Shown: positions 25,707 to 34,736 of the stretch, in pieces
Layout of the letters: every line of letters starts with the position of its first letter
Numbering within the stretch: the stretch's first letter is position 1
Source of the DNA: Planococcus kocurii
GTDB taxonomy: Bacteria > Bacillota > Bacilli > Bacillales_A > Planococcaceae
Assembly: GCF_001465835.2 (NCBI RefSeq)
Contig: NZ_CP013661.2
Location: 2,162,501 to 2,226,500 of the forward strand
Direction of reading: 5' to 3'
DNA: 64,000 nucleotides
Notes under the pieces: generated by a model
The model's input: only the letters and a program-made list of their open reading frames with translations
Databases searched by the model: none
What the model was told of the DNA's origin: nothing
Position numbers and translations under genes: made by a program

Positions 25707-26600
25707 ATGACACAAAAAGTTTTATTAACAGTAGCCGTGACGGGAGCTGGGGATACAGCAGGGAAAAATCAATATGTTCCTGTGACACCCAAAGAAATAG
25801 CAGACTCTGCAATTGAGTCTGCAAAAGCAGGCGCAACTGTTGCACATGTTCATGCACGTAATCCTAAAACAGGTGGTATTAGCCATAGTCTAGATCATTA
25901 CCGAGAAATTATTGAACGTATTCGTGAATCTGAAACAGACGTAATAATCAATATTACATCTGGTGGTGGAGGAGACTTTATCCCTAATCTGTCAAACCCT
26001 TCAATGGGCGCAGAAGGTACAGATATGCAAACGCCTGAAGAACGACACGAGCCAATAGGCAGTTTGCTTCCAGAAATGTGTACGTTAGATTGTGGAAGTG
26101 TCAACTTTGGCGATATGGTTTATATGAGCCCAACTCGTTGGCTACGTGAACAGGCAAGGCTTATACAACAAAGCGGCGTGAAGCCAGAGCTTGAGTGTTT
26201 CGATACGGGACATCTTCGGTTCGCCAAGCAATTAATAGCAGAAGGTCTAGTTGATGGGGATCCGATGTTCCAATTCTGTCTGGGCATTCCGTGGGGAGCA
26301 GAAGCTGACGAAGAAACGATGTTGTACATGAAAAATCGTCTTCCAGACAATGCTCATTGGTCAGCTTTTGGTATCGGACGGATGCAAATGCCGATTTTGG
26401 AAATGGCCGCACAAAACGGTGGAAATGTTCGTGTGGGACTTGAAGATAATCTTTATTTAGGAAAGGGAATTTTTGCACGCAACGAACAACTTGTTGACCA
26501 AGCGGTAACAAAGCTGCACGCTGCACATGTAGAAGTGATGACGCCGCAAGAAGCGCGTATCCACTTTAACTTGAGAAATCCTTATAGAGGTGAGAAATAA
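25707..26600 (+). CDS. Beta-keto acid cleavage enzyme (BKACE, DUF849), probably 3-dehydrocarnitine cleaving (297 aa)
   Basis: BKACE enzymes use acetyl-CoA to cleave a beta-keto acid into acetoacetate and a new acyl-CoA. Zinc-binding residues are seen in AHVHARN (H47, H49) and RVGLEDNLYLGKG (Glu). Together with the next two genes (carnitine dehydrogenase and thioesterase) the expected substrate is 3-dehydrocarnitine, giving betainyl-CoA. This is established for Pseudomonas-type carnitine degradation. The substrate here is inferred from context. The start ATG 25707 follows GGGAGAG. The stop overlaps the next start by one base (TAATG). Confidence 0.9.
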   Translation: MTQKVLLTVAVTGAGDTAGKNQYVPVTPKEIADSAIESAKAGATVAHVHARNPKTGGISHSLDHYREIIERIRESETDVIINITSGGGGDFIPNLSNPSMGAEGTDMQTPEERHEPIGSLLPEMCTLDCGSVNFGDMVYMSPTRWLREQARLIQQSGVKPELECFDTGHLRFAKQLIAEGLVDGDPMFQFCLGIPWGAEADEETMLYMKNRLPDNAHWSAFGIGRMQMPILEMAAQNGGNVRVGLEDNLYLGKGIFARNEQLVDQAVTKLHAAHVEVMTPQEARIHFNLRNPYRGEK

Positions 26601-27580
26601 TGGGGAATAATCTGCAACAGATAAACCAAGTGGCGGTAATTGGGACAGGTGTAATCGGTAATGGTTGGATAGCTCGCTTTTTAGCTCAAGGCTATGACGT
26701 CATCGCATTTGACCCTTCTGAAGGTGCAGAGCAGCGGACCCAAAAAGCCGTAGCACAGGCATGGCCATCTTTAGAGAAGATAGGCTTAGCAGAAGGTGCG
26801 GATCGAAACCGTCTCGCATTTATGCCGACTATTGAAAAAGCCGTTTGTGATGCTGATTTAATCCAAGAAAATGTGCCAGAACGAGAAGACTTGAAAAAAG
26901 CCGTATTGGCAAGTATTGATGCACATGCTAAGAAAAGCGCTATTATTGGGTCGAGCACTTCAGGTATTATGCCGAGTGTTTTGCAGGAAGGTTTAGCACA
27001 TCCTGAACGCCTGATCGTAGCACATCCTTTTAATCCAGTTTACATATTGCCTTTGGTTGAACTAGTAGCAGGTAGGAAAACGGATCAACTCGTTATGGAT
27101 CGTGCTAAAAGCTTTTATGAAAGTATAGGGATGAAGCCGTTGATTATTCAAAAGGAAATCGAAGGTCATTTGGCAGATCGGTTGATGGAAGCATTGTGGC
27201 GAGAAGCATTGCATCTGGTAAATGACGGAGTTGCAACTACTGAAGAAGTAGATGCTGCTATCATTTATGGAGCAGGCTTGCGTTGGGCTCAAATGGGACC
27301 ATTCTTAACATTCCATCTTGCTGGCGGCGAAAAAGGAATGCGTCACATGCTTGAACAATTTGGTCCTGCACTAAAACTACCTTGGACCAAACTAGAGGCC
27401 CCTGAACTAACGGATGAATTAAAAGAAAAAGTTATTTCAGGATGCGAAAGCCATGCAGGTGACGTAACGATTGGTGAGTTAGAAAATAAACGCAACGAAT
27501 TTTTAGTTGAGCTACTAAGTTTGGTTGAATCTTATTGGCCAGAAACTACAGCAACTAAAAAACTAGTAGTTGAAAAATAG
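26600..27580 (+). CDS. cdhA: L-carnitine dehydrogenase (326 aa)
   Basis: A 3-hydroxyacyl-CoA-dehydrogenase-like oxidoreductase expected to oxidise L-carnitine to 3-dehydrocarnitine with NAD. The Rossmann motif is VAVIGTGVIGNGW (residues 12-24). The catalytic His region is RLIVAHPFNPVYILPLVE. A C-terminal helical domain (about 190-326) follows. Length agrees with CdhA enzymes rather than with true fatty-acid 3HCDH. It shares a base with the BKACE stop codon. Assignment to carnitine rests on the BKACE, thioesterase and betaine-type transporter around it. Confidence 0.88.
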   Translation: MGNNLQQINQVAVIGTGVIGNGWIARFLAQGYDVIAFDPSEGAEQRTQKAVAQAWPSLEKIGLAEGADRNRLAFMPTIEKAVCDADLIQENVPEREDLKKAVLASIDAHAKKSAIIGSSTSGIMPSVLQEGLAHPERLIVAHPFNPVYILPLVELVAGRKTDQLVMDRAKSFYESIGMKPLIIQKEIEGHLADRLMEALWREALHLVNDGVATTEEVDAAIIYGAGLRWAQMGPFLTFHLAGGEKGMRHMLEQFGPALKLPWTKLEAPELTDELKEKVISGCESHAGDVTIGELENKRNEFLVELLSLVESYWPETTATKKLVVEK

Positions 27581-27603
27581 ATTATTGGGAAGGGGGAAGA
27601 GGT

Positions 27604-28071
27604 GTGGCACGTTCGACCTTTCTATATGAAGAAAAAGTTCAAAGTGAATGGGTTGATTACAATGGTCATATGAATGATGCGGCCTATGCAAAAGTATTTA
27701 GCCAAGCAACGGATAGCTTTATCGGATTCCTGGGCTTGACTGGAAATGTTCGAACCCAACTAAATTACACGATCTTCACGCTAGAAACACATTTATGCTA
27801 CTTAAAGGAAGTCCATGAACACGATAGCTTAGCAATTAGGGTGAAGCTGCTGAATTGTGATGCGAAAAGATTACATGTCTTTTTGACAATGAATAACTCA
27901 GTTGGTGACTTGGTCGCGACAAGTGAACAAATGTGGATGGGAATGGATTCTGTACTAGGAAAACCTACACCGTTTCCAGAAACGATAGCAATAGCAATAG
28001 AAGTGCTAAGAACACAACAAAAAGGACAACCGGTACCAGAACAAGCAGGCAGAAAGATTGGCTTTCGATGA
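27604..28071 (+). CDS. Hotdog-fold thioesterase, probably betainyl-CoA thioesterase (155 aa)
   Basis: A 4-hydroxybenzoyl-CoA-thioesterase-like hotdog protein. The typical start is VQSEWVDYNGHMNDAAYAKVFSQATD, with the conserved Asp in DYNGHMN. In this operon it should release glycine betaine from betainyl-CoA, the last step of carnitine conversion. The start is GTG 27604 after GGGAAGGGGGAAGAG. GTG 27602 is out of frame. Function is inferred from family plus context. Confidence 0.85.
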   Translation: MARSTFLYEEKVQSEWVDYNGHMNDAAYAKVFSQATDSFIGFLGLTGNVRTQLNYTIFTLETHLCYLKEVHEHDSLAIRVKLLNCDAKRLHVFLTMNNSVGDLVATSEQMWMGMDSVLGKPTPFPETIAIAIEVLRTQQKGQPVPEQAGRKIGFR

Positions 28072-28103
28072 TCATCTGAAACAAAAAATTAAGGGGTATG
28101 TTG

Positions 28104-29297
28104 ATGAAAAAGATAGAAGTAAATAACCTAACAAAAATTTTTGGCTCTCATCCGCAACAAGGATTGAAAAGACTTATGAACGGTGAACAAAAAGATGATA
28201 TTTTAGCAGAAACTGGAATGACTGTGGGGGTTAATCAAGCTTCTTTCTCGGTAGAAGCAGGTGAGTTTTTTGTTATTATGGGATTGTCAGGAAGTGGGAA
28301 ATCTACATTAATCCGTTTAGTAAACAGATTAATCGAGCCGACTTCAGGTGAAGTGCTAATTGATGGCGAAAATATTGTGGAAATGGGAAAAAACAAACTG
28401 ATTGAAACGAGACGGAAAAAGCTAGGCATGGTATTTCAGCAATTCGGATTGTTTCCACATCGAACTGTTTTGCAAAATGTAGCTTATGGTCTTGAAATTC
28501 AAGGAGTCAAAAAAGAAGAACGCAACAAGCGCGCTCAACAATCAATTGAAGATGTTGGTTTGCATGGGTATGAAAACAGTTACCCAAAAGAGCTGAGTGG
28601 TGGAATGCAGCAGCGCGTCGGTCTTGCGCGTGCACTCGCTAATGATTCGGATATTCTTTTAATGGATGAGGCATTCAGTGCGCTAGATCCATTAATCCGT
28701 AAAGAAATGCAGGACGAACTGTTAAATCTGCAGAACAAATTAGGGAAAACCATTTTGTTTATTACACACGATTTGGATGAAGCGTTAAAACTTGGAGACC
28801 GAATCGCTATTATGAAAAACGGTGAAATTGTTCAGGTAGGAACAGCGGATGAAATTTTAGAAAATCCTGCGAATGAATATGTGTCAAATTTCGTTAAAGA
28901 TGTAGATCGCTCCAAAGTTCTTATGGCTTCTCATGTTATGAAAAAGCCAGCTGTTCACATGATGGATAAAAGCGGTGCGTTAGCTGCTGTCCGCAAAATG
29001 GAAGATGCCGGAGTTTCAAGTATTTTTGTAGTTGATAAGGAGAAAAATTTCAAAGGTTTGTTAACAATCGACAATGCCATCAATGCTTATAAAAAAGAAT
29101 TGGCAATTGAAACGGTATTAATTAAAGATATTCACGAAATTTCTCCAGATACCCCTTTAAATGACCTCTTTGGTGTGGCTGTCGAAGCGAAATATCCACT
29201 GGCAGTAATAGAGAACGGAAAGTTACTTGGCATCGTATCACGTGTTTCTATTCTTTCCGGCTTAGTGTTAGGGAAAGGTGAGGTGACTAGCTCATGA
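28104..29297 (+). CDS. opuAA: Glycine betaine/carnitine ABC transporter ATPase with CBS domains, OpuAA-type (397 aa)
   Basis: The ATPase subunit of an osmoprotectant importer. The N-terminus KIFGSHPQQGLKRL is typical for OpuAA/ProV. Walker A is GLSGSGKST, signature LSGGMQQR, Walker B LLMDEAFSALDP. Two CBS motifs (about residues 275-390) sense ionic strength in the OpuA family. The start is ATG 28104, 7 nt after AAGGGG. The ATG at 28098 is too near. The stop overlaps the permease start as ATGA. Placement after carnitine-degrading genes suggests carnitine and/or betaine as cargo. Confidence 0.93.
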   Translation: MKKIEVNNLTKIFGSHPQQGLKRLMNGEQKDDILAETGMTVGVNQASFSVEAGEFFVIMGLSGSGKSTLIRLVNRLIEPTSGEVLIDGENIVEMGKNKLIETRRKKLGMVFQQFGLFPHRTVLQNVAYGLEIQGVKKEERNKRAQQSIEDVGLHGYENSYPKELSGGMQQRVGLARALANDSDILLMDEAFSALDPLIRKEMQDELLNLQNKLGKTILFITHDLDEALKLGDRIAIMKNGEIVQVGTADEILENPANEYVSNFVKDVDRSKVLMASHVMKKPAVHMMDKSGALAAVRKMEDAGVSSIFVVDKEKNFKGLLTIDNAINAYKKELAIETVLIKDIHEISPDTPLNDLFGVAVEAKYPLAVIENGKLLGIVSRVSILSGLVLGKGEVTSS

Positions 29298-30130
29298 ATT
29301 ATTTCACATTGCCTCTTGAAGAATGGACAAATCGATTTGTAGATGATTGGCTATTACCGGTCACAGGTGATTTTTTCGATAGTATTAGCAATAGCCTTCG
29401 TACTTTTGTCGATGGTGTAACGGATTTTTTGATTGCAGCTCCTCCAGAAGTGCTTGTGCTAATTCTTGTATTAATTGCTTGGAAATTCTCTGGTAAAGGA
29501 CTGGCGTTGTTCGCTTTGCTTGGGAGTTTATATCTGGGATCTGTTGATTTGTGGGAAGCAGCAATGCAGACGGTATCCATCGTTATCGTTTCTACGTTGA
29601 TATCCATCATTATCGGTATTCCACTTGGAATATTAGCAGCTACCAACAAAACGATGGCTAGCATTGTTCGCCCGATTTTGGATTTTATGCAGACTTTGCC
29701 AAGTTTTGTTTATTTAATACCGGCTATTCTTTTATTCGGGCTTGGAAATGTTCCGGCCGTAATTGCTACTTTCGTATTTGCTACACCACCAGCAGTACGG
29801 ATGACAACGCTCGGTATTCAGCAGGTTCCTGCGGATGTTGTCGAAGCGTCAAGAGCTTTTGGTTCGACTAAATGGCAACTGCTTTATAAAGTACAGTTAC
29901 CTTTAGCAATGCCTTCAATTATGGCAGGAATCAATCAGACGATGATGCTGGCCTTATCAATGGCAGTTATTGCTTCAATGATTGGAGCACCTGGACTTGG
30001 TTCAGTAGTTCTTGAAGGAATCTCTACGGTAAATGTGGGACTTGGCCTGACAGGCGGTTTAGGTATCGTTGTGTTAGCTATTGTAATGGATCGCATTACT
30101 CAAGGATTGGTTCAAAAAAATAAAAAATAA
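29294..30130 (+). CDS. opuAB: Glycine betaine/carnitine ABC transporter permease, OpuAB-type (278 aa)
   Basis: A membrane subunit with seven to eight helices and the binding-protein-dependent permease signature, including ADVVEASRAFGSTKWQLLYK (EAA loop). The N-terminus LPLEEWTNRFVDDWLLP is OpuAB/ProW-like. It overlaps the ATPase gene by four bases (ATGA) and is followed after 12 bp by the binding protein. Confidence 0.93.
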   Translation: MNYFTLPLEEWTNRFVDDWLLPVTGDFFDSISNSLRTFVDGVTDFLIAAPPEVLVLILVLIAWKFSGKGLALFALLGSLYLGSVDLWEAAMQTVSIVIVSTLISIIIGIPLGILAATNKTMASIVRPILDFMQTLPSFVYLIPAILLFGLGNVPAVIATFVFATPPAVRMTTLGIQQVPADVVEASRAFGSTKWQLLYKVQLPLAMPSIMAGINQTMMLALSMAVIASMIGAPGLGSVVLEGISTVNVGLGLTGGLGIVVLAIVMDRITQGLVQKNKK

Positions 30131-30142
30131 AAGGGGAAATGA

Positions 30143-31015
30143 ATGATGAAAAAGATTTTATTTGTAACAATGATTGCATTAATGGTTGCAGTATTAGCCG
30201 CTTGTGGTTCTGATAAAGAAGAAACAGGAAAAGCAGAAGGTGCCGAACAAAAAACAATCACTTTCGGTGTAACTCCGTGGACCAGTACTGTACCACCAAC
30301 AAAAATTGCTGGTTTGATCTTAAAAGATATGGGCTATGAAGTTGTTGAAACAAGTGCAGATGCAGGTAGCGTTTATACGGGCTTGTCTCGTGGAGATCTT
30401 GATGTATTTATGGATGCATGGGTACCGATCCACCAAACATATCTTGATAAATACGAAGACACCATTTCAAGTACTTCTGTAAGCTATCCGGATGGAGAAA
30501 CAGGCTGGACGGTTCCTACTTACATGGAAGATATCAATACTGTTGAAGACTTAAAAGGTCGCGAAGCTGAATTTGGCAATAATTTTTATGGCATTGAAGC
30601 AGGGGCAGGAGCAACGATTGAAAGTAACGAAATTCTTGAAGCCTATGAATTTGATATGACACAAGTAAATTCTTCAGAGGGCGGTATGCTAGCTCAGGCT
30701 CAAAAAATGATGGCTGATGAAGAACCGGTTGTCTTTTATGGCTGGAGACCACATACTATGTTCAACAAATTTGACTTAAAAGTGTTGACGAATGAAAAAG
30801 GATTTTTCGAAACCTCTTCTGTTGAAGTCATCACGAACAATGAATTAAAAGGGAATGCACCAGAAGCTTATGAATTCTTAAGTAACTGGAGTATTTCAAT
30901 TGATGATGTGGAAGAAATGATTGTGAAGATTGAAGAAGGTGACGATCCTGAAACAGTTGCACAAGAATGGATTGACAACAATCAGGACAAGGTAGATGAA
31001 ATGTTAGGTAAGTAA
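30143..31015 (+). CDS. opuAC: Glycine betaine/carnitine-binding lipoprotein, OpuAC-type (290 aa)
   Basis: The signal peptide ends in lipobox VLAAC, giving a lipid-anchored binding protein. The fold segments ITFGVTPWTSTVPPTKIAG, GDLDVFMDAWVP and VVFYGWRPHTMF hold the Trp/aromatic residues that form the cage for quaternary ammonium groups in OpuAC proteins. Two start codons in a row (30143 and 30146) fit the AAGGGG site. It is the last transporter gene before a strong terminator. Whether it prefers carnitine or betaine cannot be told. Confidence 0.93.
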   Translation: MMKKILFVTMIALMVAVLAACGSDKEETGKAEGAEQKTITFGVTPWTSTVPPTKIAGLILKDMGYEVVETSADAGSVYTGLSRGDLDVFMDAWVPIHQTYLDKYEDTISSTSVSYPDGETGWTVPTYMEDINTVEDLKGREAEFGNNFYGIEAGAGATIESNEILEAYEFDMTQVNSSEGGMLAQAQKMMADEEPVVFYGWRPHTMFNKFDLKVLTNEKGFFETSSVEVITNNELKGNAPEAYEFLSNWSISIDDVEEMIVKIEEGDDPETVAQEWIDNNQDKVDEMLGK

Positions 31016-31019
31016 ATTG

Positions 31020-31067
31020 AAAAAGTGTATTTCCTATTGCTTAACCAATAGGAAATACACTTTTTGG
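31020..31067 (+). terminator. Terminator of the carnitine operon
   Basis: A perfect 20-bp stem (31020-31039 and 31046-31065), loop CTTAAC, T-run. Confidence 0.95.
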
Positions 31068-31110
31068 TTATAACGGGTATATAGGTAGAAAAGGGAGCGA
31101 GGTGATATAA

Positions 31111-31410
31111 ATGGAAATGATTGGAACGCCTAATCTATTAGGTGAAAAAAACAAGCATGTCCAAAAAGCCTTAAGTTTTGGCAATACTAAGGTTGTGAAT
31201 ATGCAATTACAAACAGGTGAAAACATTGCAGAACATGATTCAGTGGCTGATGTCATCATTATCGTACGGAGTGGTAAAGTTTCGTTTAGTGTAGAAGGTG
31301 AGACGGTAGTCGTAACACCTGAAAATATTCTGCATATGAGTCCAAAAGAAAAACACAGTTTGCTAGCTATTGAACCAAGCGATTTGTTGGTTCTGCAAAT
31401 TAACCAATGA
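31111..31410 (+). CDS. Small cupin-domain protein (99 aa)
   Basis: A single conserved beta-barrel (cupin 2) fills the protein: GENIAEHDSVADVIIIVRSGKVSFSV, then VTPENILHMSPKEKHSLLAIE. The metal-binding His/Glu set is partial: EH in the first motif and H in the second. It may bind a metal or small ligand. The function is unknown. It lies after the carnitine operon terminator, so it is a separate unit with its own GAGGTGAT ribosome binding site. Confidence 0.8.
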   Translation: MEMIGTPNLLGEKNKHVQKALSFGNTKVVNMQLQTGENIAEHDSVADVIIIVRSGKVSFSVEGETVVVTPENILHMSPKEKHSLLAIEPSDLLVLQINQ

Positions 31411-31445
31411 AAAAAGCTCACGCATCGTTAGCGTGAGCTTTTTAC
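31411..31445. terminator. Bidirectional terminator, cupin gene and reverse DUF gene
   Basis: AAAAAGCTCACGC pairs with GCGTGAGCTTTTT around a 7-nt loop. A-run and T-run flank it on both strands. Confidence 0.92.
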
Positions 31446-31516
31446 TTTTTTAGATTTAGGCTTCTTATAATTCCATTATATCTGTCGAATCTACATGGCA
31501 GCCTTTGCTTTTCTTG

Positions 31517-32233
31517 TTACCACTCAAATTTTTCTGGGTACTCGGCCTTTATGTCGATTTCATGTATTGGCTTTTTGTAAGGTGTTGCGGCGGCAATGAC
31601 TTGATTGCGGAAGGCCGTGTAATCTTGATCTTGTACGGCGATTTTCATTGCGATAGTGGACAGACTTTTTTCACGTTGTTCTTTCGTCATGCCAATGTAT
31701 TTCAAGTTCAGTAAGTCAACATATTGAATTGCGTAATCATTTACTGAAGCAGGTTGATTAAAGGCTTTTAGGATAACGTCAAATTCTTCAGCTGGCACGT
31801 GTCCCTGGAGACAGTCGAGGACCAAGGATTGAAAGCGGAAAATGGTCGGTAAGTGAACATCCCACAGTGGAAATTTTTTATCTTCTTGATAGAAGTTGAC
31901 GAAATCCTTCAAAGCGATAGCGGCGTAGATTAATTCGGGCCATAGTATTTCTGTGGAAAAATAAATATTCTTGTTGGGAGCGATCAAGCCATGCTGTTTC
32001 ATCGTATGTTCATGCAGTCCGTTAAAAACAAAATCTACATTGCGATCACCTTGAGCAGCTTGGCGAATTTGATAAGCTGCATTAAGGATTCGCATCCGCG
32101 ATCCTTCGTAACCATAGTACTGGTCTTCCTGACCAATCATTTTATAAATGGCCACGTTGAGTTCGTCTAAATCGAAGTAATCGCCGCTGACTTTAACGCC
32201 TGTATGGTTCGGTGTACTTTTCATATTCAGCAT
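31517..32233 (-). CDS. Conserved hypothetical protein, DUF6904-like (238 aa)
   Basis: The opening TPNHTGVKVSGDYFDLDELNVAIYKMIG and the block MRILNAAYQIRQAAQGDRNVDFV recall a Bacillales family of unknown function (I think DUF6904, not certain). It is soluble, with no signal peptide, no transmembrane helix and no clear catalytic motif. The C-terminal half is helical and acidic. The start ATG 32233 follows GAGGAGG by 8 nt. It stands 13 bp after the pseudouridine synthase gene and is probably co-transcribed with it. Confidence 0.75.
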   Translation of the reverse strand: MLNMKSTPNHTGVKVSGDYFDLDELNVAIYKMIGQEDQYYGYEGSRMRILNAAYQIRQAAQGDRNVDFVFNGLHEHTMKQHGLIAPNKNIYFSTEILWPELIYAAIALKDFVNFYQEDKKFPLWDVHLPTIFRFQSLVLDCLQGHVPAEEFDVILKAFNQPASVNDYAIQYVDLLNLKYIGMTKEQREKSLSTIAMKIAVQDQDYTAFRNQVIAAATPYKKPIHEIDIKAEYPEKFEW

Positions 32234-32246
32234 GTTAATAGCCTCC

Positions 32247-32954
32247 TCAACGTTTTGGTGTGTAACCGAGTTGATTGAATAGCTCGTTTCGTTCTGCGTC
32301 AGTCAAATCGCGCCATTCTCCAACAGGCAGATCTTCTAAAAAGATATTGATAATGCGGACTCGTTGTAAACTCCGAACCTCGTAGCCAAGCGCTGTACAC
32401 ATGCGGCGGATTTGGCGATTTAAACCTTGACGTAGGGTTAGTTTAAAGGTGTAACTAGACAACTTTTCAGCTTTTGCTGGAAGTGTTTTTGTATCGAGAA
32501 TTTCGACACCTTCTTCCATTTTTGCTAAAAAGGATTCGGTGATCGGCATATCTACTTTGACGATGTATTGTTTCTCATGTTCATTCTCAACACGTAAAAT
32601 TTCGTTGACGATATCTCCGTCATTAGTCAATAGGATAAGTCCTTCTGAATCTTTATCCAAGCGTCCTATGTGAAAAATACGTTCTGGATGATTAACGAAG
32701 TCAACAATATTTCCGTCAATATGCCGTTCTGTTGTACTGGTAATGCCAATGGGCTTGTTTAATGCCAAATAGACGTATTGTTGCTTGGGCTGTTCGATGA
32801 TTTTGCCATCAACTCGGACTTCGTCGTTGGATTCGACTTGGCTACCCAGTTCGGCTAATTTGCCATTAATCGTCACACGTTCTGCTTCAATGAACTTATC
32901 GGCTCCGCGTCTTGAAGTAATGCCTGTTTCGCTCAAAAACTTATTGATTCGCAT
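32247..32954 (-). CDS. rluF: 23S rRNA pseudouridine synthase, RluF-type (235 aa)
   Basis: The N-terminal S4 RNA-binding domain (MRINKFLSETGITSRRGADK) is followed by an RsuA-family catalytic domain with IGRLDKDSEGLILLTNDG, where D100 is the catalytic Asp. Then come KQYIVKV and RQGLNRQIRRMCTALGYEV, which fit the RluF/YjbC branch that modifies U2604 of 23S rRNA. Assignment within the RsuA family is by motif resemblance. The downstream partner is a DUF gene of unknown role. Confidence 0.88.
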   Translation of the reverse strand: MRINKFLSETGITSRRGADKFIEAERVTINGKLAELGSQVESNDEVRVDGKIIEQPKQQYVYLALNKPIGITSTTERHIDGNIVDFVNHPERIFHIGRLDKDSEGLILLTNDGDIVNEILRVENEHEKQYIVKVDMPITESFLAKMEEGVEILDTKTLPAKAEKLSSYTFKLTLRQGLNRQIRRMCTALGYEVRSLQRVRIINIFLEDLPVGEWRDLTDAERNELFNQLGYTPKR

Positions 32955-33062
32955 AATAAATTCCTCTCAGTTCCATATTTCCTAGTCTCGCTCTTATTAT
33001 ACATCAACTGCGTGAGCGAATAAAAAAATTTGATGTTCCACAGTTGCAATTTTTAGATTAGT

Positions 33063-33092
33063 TTGACAATATAGAAGGGAAGCTGTTATTGA
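33063..33092 (+). promoter_or_regulatory. Promoter of aldehyde dehydrogenase gene
   Basis: A perfect TTGACA (33063-33068), 18 bp, and TATTGA preceded by TGT (33084-33092), that is, an extended -10. Confidence 0.65.
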
Positions 33093-33115
33093 TGCGCCTT
33101 GGGTTAGCTGAAATA

Positions 33116-33131
33116 ATGTAAGCGCGTACAT
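33116..33131 (+). promoter_or_regulatory. cre site (CcpA operator)
   Basis: ATGTAAGCGCGTACAT matches the catabolite-responsive element consensus WTGNNARCGNWWWCAW at 15 of 16 positions. It lies about 15-20 bp after the likely transcription start, so CcpA would act as a roadblock repressor. Confidence 0.75.
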
Positions 33132-33163
33132 AACGGTAATACGAGTAAAGGGGAGAAATGGGA

Positions 33164-34684
33164 ATGGTCTACGCAATGCCGAATACAGAAGGCTCAAAAG
33201 TTACATTTAAAGATAAGTATGACAACTTTATAAATGGAGAGTGGAAAGCACCTGTTAAAGGGCAATATTTTGATAATGTTTCACCGGTAACTGGTAAGAA
33301 GTTTACGGAAATTGCTCGCTCCACTGCAGAAGACGTAGAACTGGCTCTTGACGCAGCACATGCGGCAAAAGAAGCTTGGGGAAAAACTTCAGTTACTGAA
33401 CGTGCCAATGCTTTGCTTAAAATTGCAGATCGTATGGAGCAAAACCTAGAAATGCTCGCTGTAGCTGAAACATGGGATAACGGCAAAGCAGTACGTGAAA
33501 CTTTGAACGCCGATCTGCCACTGGCAATCGATCATTTCCGTTATTTTGCTGGAGCTATTCGGGCACAAGAAGGTTCGCTAAGCCAAATTGACAATGATAC
33601 TGTAGCTTATCACTTCCACGAGCCACTTGGTGTTGTTGCTCAAATCATCCCATGGAACTTTCCGATATTAATGGCTGTTTGGAAACTAGCACCTGCTCTT
33701 GCTGCGGGTAACTGTGTCGTATTAAAACCAGCTGAACAAACGCCGGCAAGTATTCTAGTGTTAGCTGAACTGATTGGGGATATTTTGCCTCCTGGAGTCT
33801 TGAATATCGTTAACGGCTTTGGTCTTGAGACAGGTAAGCCGCTTGCTTCAAGTCCGCGTATCAGTAAAGTAGCATTTACCGGTGAAACGACTACAGGTCG
33901 TATGATCATGCAATATGCATCTCAAAACCTGATTCCAGTTACACTGGAACTGGGCGGGAAATCACCGAATATCTTTTTTAAAGACGTAATGGACAAAGAC
34001 GATGCGTTTCTTGACAAAGCGATCGAAGGATTTGTCATGTTCGCATTGAATCAAGGCGAAGTGTGTACATGCCCATCTCGTGTGTTAATTCAAGAAGACA
34101 TTTATGATGAGTTTATGGAACGTGCACTAAAGCGCGTAGCAGCCATCAAAACAGGAAATCCGCTTGATCCAGAAACAATGATGGGAGCACAGGCTTCCAC
34201 AGAACAAATGGAGAAAATCTTGTCCTACTTAGATATCGGCAAGCAAGAAGGAGCTGAAGTTCTTGCAGGAGGCGATCGCAATAAATTAGAGGGTGATTAC
34301 TCTGAAGGCTTCTATATTCAACCAACAGTCTTTAAAGGCCATAACAAAATGCGTGTTTTCCAAGAAGAGATTTTTGGACCAGTTGTTTCCGTAACGACTT
34401 TTAAAACGAAAGAAGAAGCGCTTGAAATTGCCAACGACACGCTATACGGATTAGGCTCGGGAATTTGGACGCGTGATACCAACACAGCTTATCGCTTTGG
34501 CCGTGGCATTCAAGCAGGACGCGTATGGACAAACTGCTACCACCAATATCCAGCTCACGCAGCCTTCGGTGGATACAAAATGTCAGGCTTTGGCCGTGAA
34601 AACCATTTGATGATGCTCAACCACTATCAACAAACAAAAAATATGTTAGTTAGCTATAGTGAAGATAAACAAGGATTCTTTTGA
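33164..34684 (+). CDS. NAD-dependent aldehyde dehydrogenase, acetaldehyde (ExaC/AldB) type (506 aa)
   Basis: The family signatures are the NAD site [23 protein letters not shown], the catalytic Glu in [10 protein letters not shown], and the catalytic Cys in [11 protein letters not shown]. The double Cys CTC and the C-terminal [19 protein letters not shown] are typical of acetaldehyde dehydrogenases that travel with DUF779, which is the next gene. The start is ATG 33164, 9 nt after AAAGGGGA. ATG 33158 is only 3 nt from that site. An upstream cre site suggests repression in glucose, fitting use of ethanol or acetaldehyde. It is unlikely to be the carotenoid aldehyde oxidase. Confidence 0.9.
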   Translation: MVYAMPNTEGSKVTFKDKYDNFINGEWKAPVKGQYFDNVSPVTGKKFTEIARSTAEDVELALDAAHAAKEAWGKTSVTERANALLKIADRMEQNLEMLAVAETWDNGKAVRETLNADLPLAIDHFRYFAGAIRAQEGSLSQIDNDTVAYHFHEPLGVVAQIIPWNFPILMAVWKLAPALAAGNCVVLKPAEQTPASILVLAELIGDILPPGVLNIVNGFGLETGKPLASSPRISKVAFTGETTTGRMIMQYASQNLIPVTLELGGKSPNIFFKDVMDKDDAFLDKAIEGFVMFALNQGEVCTCPSRVLIQEDIYDEFMERALKRVAAIKTGNPLDPETMMGAQASTEQMEKILSYLDIGKQEGAEVLAGGDRNKLEGDYSEGFYIQPTVFKGHNKMRVFQEEIFGPVVSVTTFKTKEEALEIANDTLYGLGSGIWTRDTNTAYRFGRGIQAGRVWTNCYHQYPAHAAFGGYKMSGFGRENHLMMLNHYQQTKNMLVSYSEDKQGFF

Positions 34685-34736
34685 TTCTAGAGGAAGTCTA
34701 CAAGTGTTTCAGTGAACCAAGAAAGTAGGGATAGCA

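Noticed and set aside
33164-34684. Aldehyde dehydrogenase as the carotenoid aldehyde oxidase
   Set aside because: It is 13 kb from the carotenoid locus, is followed by DUF779, and shows acetaldehyde-dehydrogenase features and a cre site.
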